DNA of 64,000 bases, from the NCBI RefSeq assembly GCF_900324485.2, contig NC_046640.1, forward strand, positions 18,910,217-18,974,216, read 5' to 3'. The DNA comes from Mastacembelus armatus. Its lineage: Eukaryota; Chordata; Actinopteri; Synbranchiformes; Mastacembelidae. A program made the translations under genes and the position numbers. Under the pieces are notes generated by a model, which saw only the letters and a list, made by a program, of their open reading frames with translations, did not search any database and was not told where the DNA came from. This document shows, piece after piece, positions 1 through 12,879 of this stretch (position 1 is the first letter of the stretch; each line of letters starts with the position of its first letter).

Positions 1-195
1 CCTGAATTAATGCAAGGTTAAGTAAAAAAAATATCTTGAGTTTATAGAAGTGTGACAATCAGTCCTGGTGTTAAAACAGAATTAGAAAAAAAGAGGTAAT
101 TAGACTGGGTGCATCCCGACATGTCCCTAAAATCATGTAACTAATAAAGAAATCAAACTGTCTGCTCACTGATCAAGAGAGAACTTTAAACTAAC

Positions 196-1541
196 CTATA
201 CACTTTCGATTCTTGAAGAAGGTGAGTGTGCCGTGCCACGTGTCCAGATGGACTCCAATGATGGATCCCTGTCCAAACCGGGAAGAGAAGTTCATCTTGT
301 CTCCTTTGTGGTGCAACAAGCCTAAAACAGAGAAACAATAAATAATGTAAGTCGTGCAATAACTATTCAGAGCAGCTACTGGTACATCATAGCACTGCAT
401 TGATCCTACCAGTGTAAGAAAGGCCCCAGCTGTCTCCATCTTTCCCCAACAAGCTGCAGAATGTGTGTCTGTATTTGTCTAGGTTGACCTCAGAAGTACC
501 AATGCCAACCATCTGTACAGGAATAAAGAACCAAATAAACTTAAGTTTAAATCGTCCTCTTAGACAAAACAGCTCCACTTTGGATTATTTTGGAAAATTA
601 GTTCACATGATAAGGTCTGTAATGAGGTAAGGTGTAGAGGTTTACCATGTCTGTTCCATACACTGGGGATGTCATTTTGATTTCCCAGAAGTGCTGCCCT
701 TCAGCAAGCTCTCTGGAGCCACGGATTGCAGCTGTACCACAGCTGTATTCAGAGTGGAAGTTCACTTTGCGATTATCACAGCTCAGTAATGTTGCTGTTG
801 ATCGACTGTTAACATCCCACACCCAGTCAAAGTCTGCAAACATAAGAAGTAAATTCAGTCATTTCCGGTCAATGACAAGAAGTTATTTATTTTCTGATAA
901 CTGGTTAGTTTGCCTTTCAAAGTGAAGCAGCTGTCACTGTACCTTGGTCATCCTCTCCACAATGGCAGTCTTTAACCTGGTGAAAGCCTCGCAGACGAGG
1001 GTTATAGCTGGTCTCAGCCTGCGAATCACAGCCACAGTAGGACTCTCCAGTGACCGGCACAGCACTAGGGACTGGAGGGACCATCCCTGCTGAAAAGTCC
1101 ACTTCAGAGTCTGAATCACTGTACTTGGGAGCAACAATTCAGAAAGAAAACAAAATCAAATGACAACATTACTGCTTATGTAACTACACACGACTGGTTC
1201 AGTGTCAGCCTGCTATGAAGAAATTTGGCATTTCACTAAAAAAAATAATTTGACACACAAAGTTAACTAAACTAAAGACTCAGTTTGTCGGGGATCCCTG
1301 ATGATCCCTGATGTATTTTGCCAATCTTCTTCTATTACCTGCCTGCAGCACAAACAAGAGGCAACGTGACACAAAAACTTACATGTCTACATTTGCTCAG
1401 ACACTGAATGATTACCTCTAAGCGGTCATAGCCCCATTCTTCAGTTTCAGAAGCCAACACCAGTGCCCGGGCATCAGCATCCCGCCTTATCCCACCCCAA
1501 ACATATCTCCATGCACGACTGTTCCTGCTCCGTCTAGACAT
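196..1541 (-). CDS. spsb3: SPRY domain-containing SOCS box protein 3 (partial, 3' exons outside window)
   Basis: The family acts as substrate adaptor for an Elongin-Cullin ubiquitin ligase, using a SPRY domain for the target and a C-terminal SOCS box for the ligase. Five coding exons are visible on the minus strand: 1541-1416, 1123-943, 833-646, 512-410 and 321-196, with phases 0, 1, 0, 1, 1 that agree throughout. They encode about 241 residues. The N-terminus (NSRAWRYVW, then RRDADARA) matches human SPSB3, followed by an acidic serine stretch and a Cys-rich segment ([14 protein letters not shown]). The SPRY core begins at FDWVWD and includes [30 protein letters not shown] and [19 protein letters not shown]. 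The rest of SPRY and the SOCS box must lie at negative coordinates. The start is the ATG at 1541-1539; nothing in frame upstream resembles the family. Which teleost duplicate this is cannot be decided from here. Confidence 0.95.
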
Positions 1542-2500
1542 GGCAGCAACAGTGTCACTGGTAGATGAACCTGACAGTCAGCTCAGGTTTAGTCCAGATG
1601 ATGGAAGAACAGCATCAGTCCAGCTGCTTAAAGACAAAACGATGGCACGTATATCAGATTGACAATTGAGTCTTATGTCACAATTAACCCGCGTAGCTTC
1701 TCCAGTTACTAGATTCAGTTTAAATGACAAAGAATGAATAATTTAATATAAAGCTACTTATTTAAACATGACATAGGGTTACATGTGACATAACATTAGG
1801 CCTTAACATTTCAGTGTTTCAGAAACGCTGCTTTCTTTAAACTTTCGGCACATTATTAGTGACTGATCTAATAATCTTAAATTTCAACACAGTAATCTTA
1901 TGAAAGGCAAACGAGCTCACTGATTTATGGAGCAACGCTAACCGCAAAGACATCGACTACAGGGTTACACACACAACATACCAAATCCTTAACCCTAGCT
2001 GTTATTAATCTCTTCACCCTCAGAACAGAAATATTATCGTCTGGTGATGTGTTGTCTGAAGGAGCTGCAGTTAGCCACCTAGCCTTGCGTAACACAGCAG
2101 CTAACGCTAACTAGCGTTCAACGTTAAGTTAGCCCGTTGAACATGTTAGCAGCCTATAACAAGAGCATTACAATTCATAACGATTCAAGTCGGACTGTGT
2201 GGGTGTATATGGATTAGTACACGGGTAGATGTCACTAATTACCGTGCACGGCAAATTGGTGAAGAGTAAGCCGAATAACTTTGCAGGTGATCCAGCTGGC
2301 GGGAACTAGCTAACGTAGTTAGCTTTCGTTAGCACCGTGCTGCTATCAACCGTGAAAAAACATGACTGCTGTGACCTTCCCCTCACCTGCATGTCGTTCC
2401 CAGTCAGCATTAGTGTAAAATCACCGACAGCATTAAAGACACGCTTCTGCCTGAAGTCACGTTTTGCTAGATAGTCATACAGAACAAGAGAACGAGTCGA
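1542..2500 (-). promoter_or_regulatory. spsb3 5' untranslated and promoter region
   Basis: No coding sequence is seen here. The stretch lies upstream of the spsb3 start and is rich in the hexamers GTTAGC and GCTAAC, with nine copies between 1937 and 2333. Several CpGs are present, as in a housekeeping promoter. Noncoding first exons are likely but I cannot place their splice sites with confidence. Confidence 0.45.
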
Positions 2501-3457
2501 TAGCTCAGCTTCATTCCCCCATGACCTACTTTAGGTTGGTCTGACTGTAAACAATAACAGCACAGGCTACTTCACTGTGCACTCTCCTGCCATCTCAGCT
2601 CCCTCACGACTGGAGATTATTACCTTCATGATTATTTACAAAATGCAACAATGCAAAGTCATTAAATTACCAGCAGCCTAAGTGTTATCCATTCAAAGTA
2701 ATAGTAAGAGGACGAAAGTATTGATAACAAAATGCATTTAATGGCAGTGGCAAGTCAGCACTACATGAAATATTTTACTGTATCATTTGTTATCTGTCCT
2801 GTGACACCGGGTTGCCCTGCTTATCTTTAGCAGACATTTGTCTTATAGTTTTGTGTTTGCTGTTAGATTGTGGGCAGTTGTTGCTATGTCTATCTGCAGC
2901 CATGTCGTGTGTGTCACATATTACTGGTATTTTGGGTTGGACCTTAACAGAACTTCTCTGAAATCCTCACTTTATTGTTTTTGAAATGTCCTAATCTGCA
3001 TTTTGAGGTTAGTATTGTTTTAATCATGTCTTGTAGATGTGGAAAAGTAAATTACATAGTTTTACACTGGTTGTTGTTTAACTTGTTACTTACAATGTCT
3101 TCCTGTATTTGAATAGAAGAAGTGTTTATGCCATTTCACTTCAATCAGGAAAGCCGTCATCTAAACTGAGGTTATAAGAGTCATTTATGACCTCTTGTAT
3201 CAATTTTATTTTCAGATGTGCACATGGAACCTAATCTTAAGTGGTGTGTGATGACCCTCCCACTGTGTCTCAGCAGGTCCTTAGCAATCCAGGTTTTGGT
3301 TAACGTGTGTTCTCTCACCTTTCAGCTGACATCCACCTTGCACCTCCTTCATGCATTTTACAGTGAAATGCTTCTTACTTTAATAAGCCTGTCACTGGTA
3401 CTTCAAATTAAAGTCAGATGTAAAAAGCCTGACAATGATGATCTGGAGGAGGTTGAG
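2500..3457. other. intergenic stretch between spsb3 and atp6v0c
   Basis: I see no gene here. Short open frames exist but none has a recognisable protein or splice structure. AT-rich unique-looking sequence continues to the candidate poly(A) signal of atp6v0c at 3463-3458. Confidence 0.4.
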
Positions 3458-4352
3458 TTTTATTTGGAAATCTGACAGGCATGGCTGAACAGTGAGCTCG
3501 CAGCTTAAACAAAAATCAAGACAGCAGCACTACAGGTAAACAATACTAGTGTTTGATAATGTCATATTAAACATAAACCCACTTAAACGCATTATACACT
3601 CAGGTCATTCACACACACGCGCATACACACGCACATACACTGTCAACATGTGGGCATCCTCCATTAATAATCACACTACATCCAGAGGAAATTCAAGCAC
3701 TTAGAACATTTATCCACAGTGCAATTAATCTAACTATACACAGATAATTTATATATTTTATGTATATAGGGTATTCAGTAAACATTACTCCATTTAGACG
3801 GTCAAAATCTTCATAGCGTTCCATAAATAGTGAAAAAAAAGCTCTTGATATCTCCTCACCACTAATTCCAAACATGATCCCCGAAAAGAACATGAAAAAA
3901 TAAAATACTTTTCCAGCACTCTCCAAACAGAGAATGATGATCAAAACCACCAACATAAAACAAAAATCCAAAGAGGGGTGTGGGCAGAGGGGTAAACGTT
4001 GATACTCACAGCACAGACTGGTTACTACATTTACAGGGGGTGGAGGGACTCTGGATCACTGTACAGGTTAAGATCAGACAACAAATCAGGCAGACTGTCC
4101 ACACATCATCCCACAACAACCAGTACATCTTCATGCCCGTTCTGTACATACAGGACCTGACACAACTGGATGGCTTTAAACAATATGGATAAATCACATC
4201 TACTGAAGACACAGCTGTCAAAGTCGCCAACATGTTTCTGTTGCCATCCCATCCTATCAGATCCACAGGGTGTAATGGAAGTAGGTGAAAATCTCCTATT
4301 TGTTCTTGCTGCTTTGATGTGGAATGAATGAGATGGTGTTTGATGCGCACAC
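3458..4352 (-). other. atp6v0c: probable 3' untranslated region of atp6v0c
   Basis: The stretch follows the atp6v0c stop codon on the minus strand and ends at AATAAA (plus-strand 3458-3463), the first canonical signal downstream. No convincing frame is present. The true cleavage site is inferred, not seen. Confidence 0.45.
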
Positions 4353-7300
4353 TTATTTTGTAGATAGGATGAGGGCCACGATAAGGCCGTAAAGCCCCAG
4401 CACCTCAGCGAAGATCAGAATGAGGATCATGCCTACGAAAAGCCGGGGCTGCTGGGCGGTGCCTCGCACGCCAGCATCGCCCACGATGCCAATGGCGAAC
4501 CCAGCTGCCAGACCGCTGAGGCCCACGCTCAGACCAGCACCGAGATGCAGAAAACTCCTGTTACAGAGACAAAAGAGTACCATCTGTCTGAGCACAATAC
4601 TGTCTAAGACAAAAATAAACAACATGCCACATTTTATGAAGTTATCAGAAAAACTGCTGCATGACATTTTGATTTAATACTTCTGATATTTGTGGCAATT
4701 CACAGTACAGGCATTACCATCATGCTCTTTAAATCAGCAGATTTTATTGCAGTACAGAAGCGGTGCATAAAGACATCTTGGCAATAACACACAATAAGCA
4801 TACTTTGATCATATAAAAGTGCACTTGATTGGTCATTTGTAGGTTGTAGAAGTTTTTTTTTTTTTACATTTTCATAGAATGCCGATGCGGTGTTACTAAC
4901 TTCTCCCTTAATGTCTTCATCCAGGTAAAGGAGGTGTATGTGGAGGCTAACAGTCCTTTACATCAGCACTGTATTTCCTAGACCACACAGGCCTTTTGAG
5001 TAAATAAACACACCTACATATTCAGTCAGAAACACATTACATTAGTGAAACGATGATGTTGTAACTGATGTTCAATATTAGTTTTTCATGCACTGAAAAA
5101 TTGTTACACTATATTCACAGTAAATAACACTGAGTGGCATTGTTTGTCAGTCTTGCCCTCATAAAAATGTAGGCAGCTATTGCCAGAAAACAAGTCCAAG
5201 TTAACAGTTTGGCACAGCAACTGCAGCATGAAGAGGGAAGACATGGTAAACTGAATGCCATGCCAGTGTGTTTTTCTCATGGGGTGGTGAAGATAAAAGA
5301 CCAATAAATATTGAAATTGAAAACTTTCTCACACTTCGGGTTGCAGGATCTCCTTTTAAAGATGAATTTTTAAAATTAAAACATACATTGCTTTTTTGTT
5401 GTGACTGGGATTTATGGAGGCTGTGTTTTATGTGTGTGTATGTAATTCAACTCAAAACCTTACAGACTATGTAAAAAAATATTAAATGTGTTTTTCATTT
5501 TACAGAAATGACATGAGCAGAAAATATATGTAAATGTAAAAATGAGTTGGTCTTACTTGTAAAGAGTGACTCTCTCAGAGATGTTGTTTGCTATCAGCAC
5601 GGCCACCACCAGCCCGTAGATGGCGATGATACCTGCCATGACTACAGGGATGATGGACTTCATGATGAGCTCTGGCCGCATCACAGACATGGCAGCGATG
5701 CCTGTGCCGCTCTTCGCTGTCCCATATGCTGCTCCTAATGCTGAGTAAGAGAGAAGAGTCCCTGTTAATTGGTAGGTTCAGTTCAGTCAGTCTTAACTCT
5801 TCACATACTACTGACTCCTGAATAAGCAGGGAGGTTTCAAACCAGGCAAGACATGGAATCAGATGAAGCTGGGTGGGAATAATTTCCCAGGCAGATGGAT
5901 TCTAACTAGGACTATAGTTTGATATAACCTTGTAAGCAAAATGTGGCAGGAATGTCTCTCCCCGAACATGCTGAAGCTAAGACACAGCAGAGAGAGGTCC
6001 AGCATGAAGGTAACAGACAAATGCATAATATAAAACAATATAACAGAAGCCTTGCAATAATCCCAATTTTACAACAATCAACATTTTATTGCTTCTTTCT
6101 CTCTTTTAAATGCAAATACCCTTTATCTGCTCTGACCTTTGTTTTCATTGTCTTGTCTGATAATTATACTGATTCAATTGTTTTGCTTAGGAAGCACTAA
6201 TAGCGCCTTGGTTCCCTTCCTTATGTCAACACTGTATGTCTTTGATCAAAATGTCCAAACTATCCAAACAGAGACTAGAAAAGTAAATAATATCTTATAA
6301 TTCTTGAAACAATGTTCTCTTTTTATTGACACTGTTAGAGAGGTGTTGATTGAGTTATACAAGAGTGTTGTTAGTGGCAGTGCTAATTTGGATTACACAG
6401 ATTTACCTAAGAAACTGGGAAATAACTGGAAATGGGAAAAGCTTGAAAACTAAGGCAAAAGCTTGTTTTTGTTCAGGACAGGATCAGTATTTTGTTTGCA
6501 TGTCAGCTCATCTGATGACCAGTCAAAGATTTCACAGATGCTGCACATGAGCCAGTTCATCACTGACACTACACTACACTGACAGCACCAAAGGTCAGTG
6601 TAAAAAAAAATTACATAGTATTCAGCACAGGTCTTTGTTACCTGGTGAATATAGACCTACACAGGCCAATTACAGATAATTACACAGTGATGGCAGAAAG
6701 CAGTGAGAACACAGGATGTTATCTGCTAACAATGAAGACCTGAAAAAATTACTAAATCCATCACATAACACAGCTTTCACCACCTCTCACTTGCTGCTGT
6801 GGGCGTGCTGACACTTTGGGCTATGCAAAAGCTATGCAACAAGCAACTGTTAATAAGAATAATTTTTAAATAAACAAACCAGCATTTTCTCCAGCAACTT
6901 GAACTGGTCTGCATCAAATAGCCCTTGCTTTTATAACCTGAAAAGGATATTGGCTTATCCATAGACATTTTCTGCAATTTGTGTTTGCATAAAGTTATAA
7001 ATTTTAAACTTCTGATCTTTCCACTTTTCAACAGATTATGGACCAACTCTGCACTGCCTCCTTTCTTACTATGCCTTCAAAGGTATTGATAACAGAAAGT
7101 GTTGAATATCACATTTCTATCTATAGATGCCGTATATTTAATCCTTGATTGAGTTGCAGAGTATTCAGTAACAGCTCTCGTCTCTTTTCCGATGGGTTAC
7201 ACGCTGCTTCTGCTTCATGCAACTTCCACCTTCCAGACAACCTGAAAGCTGCTCCATAATAAACCATCAAACACCTGGTATTACACCATAACAGCACCAA

Positions 7301-8330
7301 TCTAGAGTTCACTGAAATACAAACATAATATTCTCTAATTCTAACCTGTAAGGCCCAGATTACACTGTTGTTCTATGCCTAGATGCTGTAGGAAATAATA
7401 TAATTACACATCAGCCTGATAACTAACAACAAAATTGCCATGTAGAAATGTCAAAGATATGAGGCAACAGTAAATACATCTCTGTTTAAGGTTATTTAAT
7501 GACCAAAATTCCCATAATCTGCAGCAAAAATGCTTATATTAATAAACACTAGATTCATATCTTCTTAGTGGATCAATTTAAGTCTCAAACATCAATATTT
7601 TTCTATATTTATACTCTGTACCCTGCACATCCAGCACATGAACGAATGGATGGATTTTCCCTTAAATTTCACAGACTGATGTTTAGGCCTTAAACTCCAG
7701 CAGATCCCCGTGACTCTAAATAGAAATAAGCGGGTATAGATGATGGATGGATAGATGGATGGATGTTTAGGCCTTGGTGGTGGTCCTCCTATAATAAACC
7801 AATAGGAAAACAGGCGCTGGATCCACACCCTGAGAGTATCTCCTATAATATGTGTGAACCTTTCTGTTCAGTGAAGTAACTTCAGAATGACAGATTACAG
7901 ATGGCCTGACCGGGACGGCTTGCCATCTCATTGTGTGTCTGCGTCACTAACCAGTATCTACCAGAAAACACCTAATAGCCTCACATAAAATAACCTGGGG
8001 GTGGTCAGCAGCGATGTTAGCAGCCTAACGGGCTCAGCAGCTCCGTGTCGCCGCAAACCTTCCCCCGCTCTCCGCCTCTCATCCCTGGGCAGATGTGTGA
8101 TCCGTGACCGACCCTGCGAACATCAGCACCTGCAGAAAGGCCCGTGTTCTCGCTTCTAATGTCATCACGGTAAGTCAACCGAGCTAACTAAACGAAGCTA
8201 CCTCGTCCTCGGCGTAATAACGGACATATCAGATGAAGAGGCTGGTGTAGTTACCGCTGAAGACCATGGCCGCAGAGGCTCCCATCACAGCGAAGAAGGG
8301 TGAGTACTCGGGGCTCTCCTCAGAAGACAT
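4353..8330 (-). CDS. atp6v0c: V-type proton ATPase 16 kDa proteolipid subunit c
   Basis: Subunit c forms the membrane rotor ring of the V-ATPase and carries protons into lysosomes, endosomes and secretory vesicles. Three coding exons (8330-8255, 5740-5557, 4557-4353) give 154 residues, against 155 in human, with agreeing phases (1, then 2). Four membrane helices are evident. The proton-carrying glutamate is E138 in the last helix ([13 protein letters not shown]), and the family repeat [11 protein letters not shown]...[17 protein letters not shown] is intact. The short luminal loop [11 protein letters not shown] is the most divergent part, as is usual. Intron 1 is about 2.5 kb and holds a retroposon tail near 7690. 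A perfect CLEAR element lies about 160 bp upstream of the ATG, which fits lysosomal control by TFEB. Teleosts have duplicate copies (a/b); I cannot tell which this is. Confidence 0.97.
5741..8254 (-). other. intron 1 of atp6v0c
   Basis: This 2.5-kb intron separates the initiator exon from exon 2. Apart from the retroposon tail at 7685-7770 I see no exon-like or structured element. The part near exon 1 (about 7980-8250) is CpG-richer and includes GTTAGC (8016-8021) and GCTAAC (8183-8188), suggesting the promoter region spreads into the intron. Confidence 0.7.
7685..7770 (+). repeat. 3' tail of a fish non-LTR retroposon with GATG repeats
   Basis: The sequence contains the segment CAGATCCCCGTGACTCTAAA, then ATAAGCGGGTATAGATGATG and a GATG-type simple tail. 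This is the familiar 3' end of RTE/Rex3-like LINEs in fish genomes, recognised from memory. Only the tail is present, a truncation normal for such copies. The family name is tentative. Confidence 0.5.
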
Positions 8331-8488
8331 TCTCGCACGATTCTCGGACCGATACAGCTACAAGGCAGACGATTTAGTCTTGTAGTTTCCCCTATCCCAC
8401 CGTCAGCTCTGGGCAGGTTAAAACCCTTAGAGGAGACGATAACGTAGCTGACACCGGTTTAGAAGAGGAAAATGGCGAAACGGAAAAA

Positions 8489-8498
8489 GTCACGTGAC
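8489..8498. promoter_or_regulatory. CLEAR element (TFEB/TFE3 binding palindrome)
   Basis: The palindrome GTCACGTGAC is an exact match to the CLEAR consensus used by TFEB-family factors to drive lysosomal genes. It sits about 160 bp upstream of the atp6v0c start codon, in a CpG-rich stretch. V-ATPase subunits are established TFEB targets. Binding itself is inferred. Confidence 0.6.
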
Positions 8499-8559
8499 CA
8501 ACCATCGCGGAAGGGTCCATTTGTGCGGGCGCGGGGGTGCGCGACACATACAGGCGTGA

Positions 8560-9683
8560 AATATGTAATTTTTGTTGTTTGGTGGACGTTCAAATAGATT
8601 TTAGGAATTGTTCTCATTCGGTATGGGTTCCAAAGAGATTACACACCACAGAAGCTTGTGATATTGCAAAATAAGATGTAGGTGATTTTTTCCTGTGTGT
8701 GTTTTGTGGTATGTTCTGCTGCAAGTGTACTGACTGCGGCGTCTGTCACTACAGCTGGCGTATTAATTATGTATCAAACATATAATAAATCAACCATAAA
8801 CACTGTGATCGCTTTGCAATTTGAAAAGACAAATAAACATTTTAACCGGGAAGCGATCAGCAGATAGACGAACACAGTGTCTATACCAGCATCTATCTTT
8901 TGTGTTTACTATGAAATAAACCTGTCAGGTTATTCCGAACCAACACCGGACTCTCTGGACGAGCCAAACACACTGAAAGTGTCTCCATTAAATATTCTGG
9001 AGACACATAGTGGAGCTGCTTTTCTCAAGGTGACACTGTGAAATGGATGTCAACTAAAGGGACATTTCACCGCACAAATAACGTCAAATTATTTTTATCC
9101 TTTTTGGAAGATTATATATTTATCAAATCTTATTGTAACGTCTTTACATGGTTTAGTTTCCTAAAATGCGTATTTTCTCCACAGCATCCTCGAATTAGTC
9201 TAAAGGGTTATCACGATATTTAGTGACAAACTTAAAATTGGTCTCTGGCAATCTCAGTAAAACTACCTTACAAACTAATTTAATAAACCATCTCCTAAAA
9301 AAATATACTGTGTACCGTTTGCAAAATATTAGCATATAGTTTGATAGAGAAATATTTTTCCAGAAGACCCATGATTTCAAATTTGTAATAGAAAAACACA
9401 TTTACTCTAAGTTAATACAACTAATTTGCTTGAGGTGGCTATAATATGCTTAATGTAAACAGGAGGGTATTGATGCAGTATATGTGGTACATAAGTTACA
9501 ATAAGTCTAACAGTACCCACACCACCATCTGCTGGTGATTAGTTGACTAGTCAATGCACTGAGCTAAAGCTGCCAGCGTGCATGAAAAGGTTTTACCATA
9601 AACCATGTGTGGGAATCAGAGGCAAAATACATACACACAAAAACAAAATAAAAGTGATCTACACACATTACAGTCATATTATA
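8560..9683. other. intergenic stretch upstream of atp6v0c and downstream of ypel3
   Basis: I see no gene or recognisable repeat here. The sequence is AT-rich and short open frames have no family resemblance. Confidence 0.4.
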
Positions 9684-10672
9684 TTTTAATGAAAGTTCAG
9701 GTTAAAATGATACACTTTAATGAAAGAAGCAGACATTAAAAATCACCATAAATATGCTACATTATCCTAATCACGCATTGCTCTAACATGATTGAGTAAA
9801 TGTATCTGTAAGGCCAGCTCAGTGTTACACTACACACAAACACACTTATCTGCATTAAGTAAAAGTAAAGATATCCCAACTGTGCAGTGGAAACCCTAGA
9901 TGTCAACCCTAAACTTAATGCTTTTCAACACCGTCCAGCTTAAGACATCTACACACACACGCACACTAAAATGTAAACCAAAACTTGCACAACACTCAAA
10001 CCACTCATACTCCACATTTAAGAATTCTTTGATGATACTTTTGTGGGGCCTTGGCTGATGGCCTTTGGCACAATATTAAGTATTACAGATTTTACCATAA
10101 AAACAGAAATATCTCTGATTAAAACAAAACAAAAAGCCCTTCCACTACTCCAACCACTACTGTAACCTTGCAAACAATGTGTGGGTCAAACAAGCCTTTC
10201 TCAGTTTAGGCCAGATAGTCAGAATGTGGACCTTAAAATCAAAAGGAAAACAAAAAACCTGCATACAAGGTGTAAGAAGGTTAGAATAATTGACTTGCAC
10301 TTGCCTCAGCCCCATGCAGCAGACTGTTTAGTGGTTGCTGATGAGGGTTCATCACCCAAACACACTTAAAATCCAACAAGCACACGTCTGCATGACAAAC
10401 TGTCTTTCACTCAAACCCTTCACTCATTCAGTCCACGTCCCAGCACAACTAACAAATGGGATAGCAACATCAGCAAATGTGTTGTGGTCGCTGGACAAAC
10501 ACGAAGAACAGAAAAAGATAAGGCATCACATGCTATTCTTGGCAAAGCTGTACAAAGTGAAAGTGTGGCACAGCAATGGCTCGAATGCGGGATGAGGAAG
10601 CTACACTGGAACCCTCTGAAGTCAAGGGGATGCAACTTTTGAAAAAGTCATGAAGAAATTAAGAATTCCCTC
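9684..10672 (-). other. ypel3: probable 3' untranslated region of ypel3
   Basis: The region follows the ypel3 stop on the minus strand. No AATAAA was found; the variant ATTAAA occurs on the minus strand near 9684 and again near 9716, so the transcript end is placed there tentatively. Confidence 0.35.
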
Positions 10673-12212
10673 TCAGTCCCAGCCATTGTCCTTTATCATG
10701 TGGGACAGCTCGATGATGTACTTCCCCTCCTTGTACTTCTGACTCAATTCAAAGGCCTGTTCCTGCAGAAGGAATGGGAATTAGGTTTATTAAAAAAGCA
10801 GACTAGAGGGCAGCTCGAATCAGACTTATGACTTCTTTTTAAAAAAAGCAGAAAGCAGACAATCAACAAGTCTTATTGGCTTTTCAGTAACACAAAACTA
10901 AAAAAAGCTCCTTCCACTGGAAACATGGCCTGATGATGTGCAATAAATCAACTTAATGTTACAGGGGTGCCATCAACAGCTGAAATCTAAAACTGAGCTA
11001 TAAATTAAAAACACTGTAGGTATCTATAGTAGGACCAAAGTTGTCCCCTGTTGTCAAGTACAAATTTAGTTTAAAGCCAAATAGGTCATCACACTGTGTG
11101 CACGTGCACATACTTACGTATTTCCAGCCCAGTGTGGTGTGACAGTTTTCACAGTAGATGTCGGCCACAGCGTGAAGTCCTGTGAGCAACAGCCTCTCCT
11201 CTGCAGGTCCACAGCCAACGTTCACCCTGAAACCAGATTGCAACTCAATCATTCTGGTGTAAAACTATTTTTCATGACAAATGTTACCCTAAACATTACA
11301 TAATTTGCTTTAAGTAAACAAAACAAAAAAAAACTTGAAACAGGCAGGGTGTATTTCCATAAGAGGGACACCATTTGACACTTCAAGCAAAAAGTAAAGA
11401 TTTGAACTGAACATATTCCGATGAAGTTAGTGATAAGGTTTTTACAGTATCAGCATGAGCTTTCCTGACCTACTAACCCACACAGAGTGTGATTAAAGCA
11501 AAAGCTTTCCAACGTCATGGTCTGGTCTACAGTGAATCAAATTATATGCTGATAGTGTGCTTTGTTTAAACGAGTGATACTATAAATCTGTTTTCAGACA
11601 GAACTAAAAAACAAATAAGGTCATAGATTTGCCCCTTATTTTTGCATTCAAGACCCATTAAAATACTTGGCCGTTAATCTAACCTTAACACCAACTAATT
11701 TAAGTTTTAACCTGTCTACATAGTAATTATAGAAATAAATAGGATTAGTCACATTTGTACATTAAATGTGCAGTAATAATTAAAAGTAAAATACTTACAC
11801 AGAGTTGAAGAGGTAGGCTCGGCCCTGACTCCCTTGGAAAGACTAGGAGACATAAAGGACAAATTAAATAAGAGAAAAAAAATGCTACATGAATACACTT
11901 GGCATATGGATCACATGGATACTTATTGTAGTTCTTCCAGTTTTGTAAAATATTTACAAAACCTTTTGCTACTTTGAGGCATCTCAGGTTTTGTGTCAGT
12001 CTAGTTTTTCCAGTTTATCTTCCTTCTAATCAGAAACAAAAGAAGTGTAGCCAGTCGAAATAACTGGCAACAACAAAGGGTGGTGGCACACTGACCTTAG
12101 ATATAAGATCATCATGGTTGGCCAGATGAGCGCGGCAGTGAACACAGCTGTAGCGGCGGTGGCAGGAGTCCAGGTAAGCCTGGAAGGTCTTGGCCTTTGT
12201 CAGCTTCACCAT
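10673..12212 (-). CDS. ypel3: Yippee-like zinc-binding protein 3
   Basis: Yippee-like proteins are small nuclear or centrosomal zinc-binding proteins; mammalian YPEL3 is linked to growth arrest and senescence. Four coding exons (12212-12096, 11842-11799, 11226-11118, 10762-10673) join in phases 0, 2, 0 to give exactly 119 residues, the length of human YPEL3. The zinc ligands are the CxxC pairs C23/C26 (SCVHC) and C79/C82 (CENC), with the conserved GCGPAEER and [14 protein letters not shown] blocks between. The C-terminus [21 protein letters not shown] and the [12 protein letters not shown] segment favour YPEL3 over YPEL1/2/4. A splice acceptor two bases before the ATG shows at least one noncoding 5' exon. 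gdpd3 and mapk3 follow in the same order as in human 16p11.2. Confidence 0.96.
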
Positions 12213-12879
12213 GTCTGAGGGGGAAAAAAAAAGCAGAAGGAAGCAGGAATGTAGTCTATTGTTGGATATGGGTCAGTGATGCAGGCATGCATGCTATGAC
12301 TCCTGGTCAAGCACAAGGACAGATCAATCAGAAACTATCACTGAGGATTTTCAGGACATCAGGTGTGACACAATTAGCACTGATTCCAAAAATCTGATCT
12401 AAGTAATACTTAGCAATCAGGCCATACACCAACTAAACAGTGTTCATCAGTTATATATCCTTTGCTGACTTTTGTGTCTGTCATATAGAGATAAGGTGAA
12501 AATGCAAGACATAACACAATTTTGGACAGAGGCTTTTAGACAAAACCAAGACTGTACTTAAAAACAGTACTTGTATTTTATACGACCATGCACAAACCAA
12601 AATAGCGTCAAAGTAAGATCTAACAAAGCGTGTATTATAAATGAACAAAATGAGGCGAGAACAATGCAGACACATTGGCTAGGTTATGGCACAGTTTACA
12701 AAGGAAATTGCTTCCTGGTTTCTGTTTGCACAAACAATCCTTGTTTTGTGACATGCAATCGGTTAACCCAAATTCAAGGGGAACGTGCTGCGCCATTTGT
12801 TCAGTGTCCAACACTGGCAGCCGTCTCTCCGCCGCTAAATAGCGACACACAAGCGGACACACGGCCCGAACCAGCCAAC

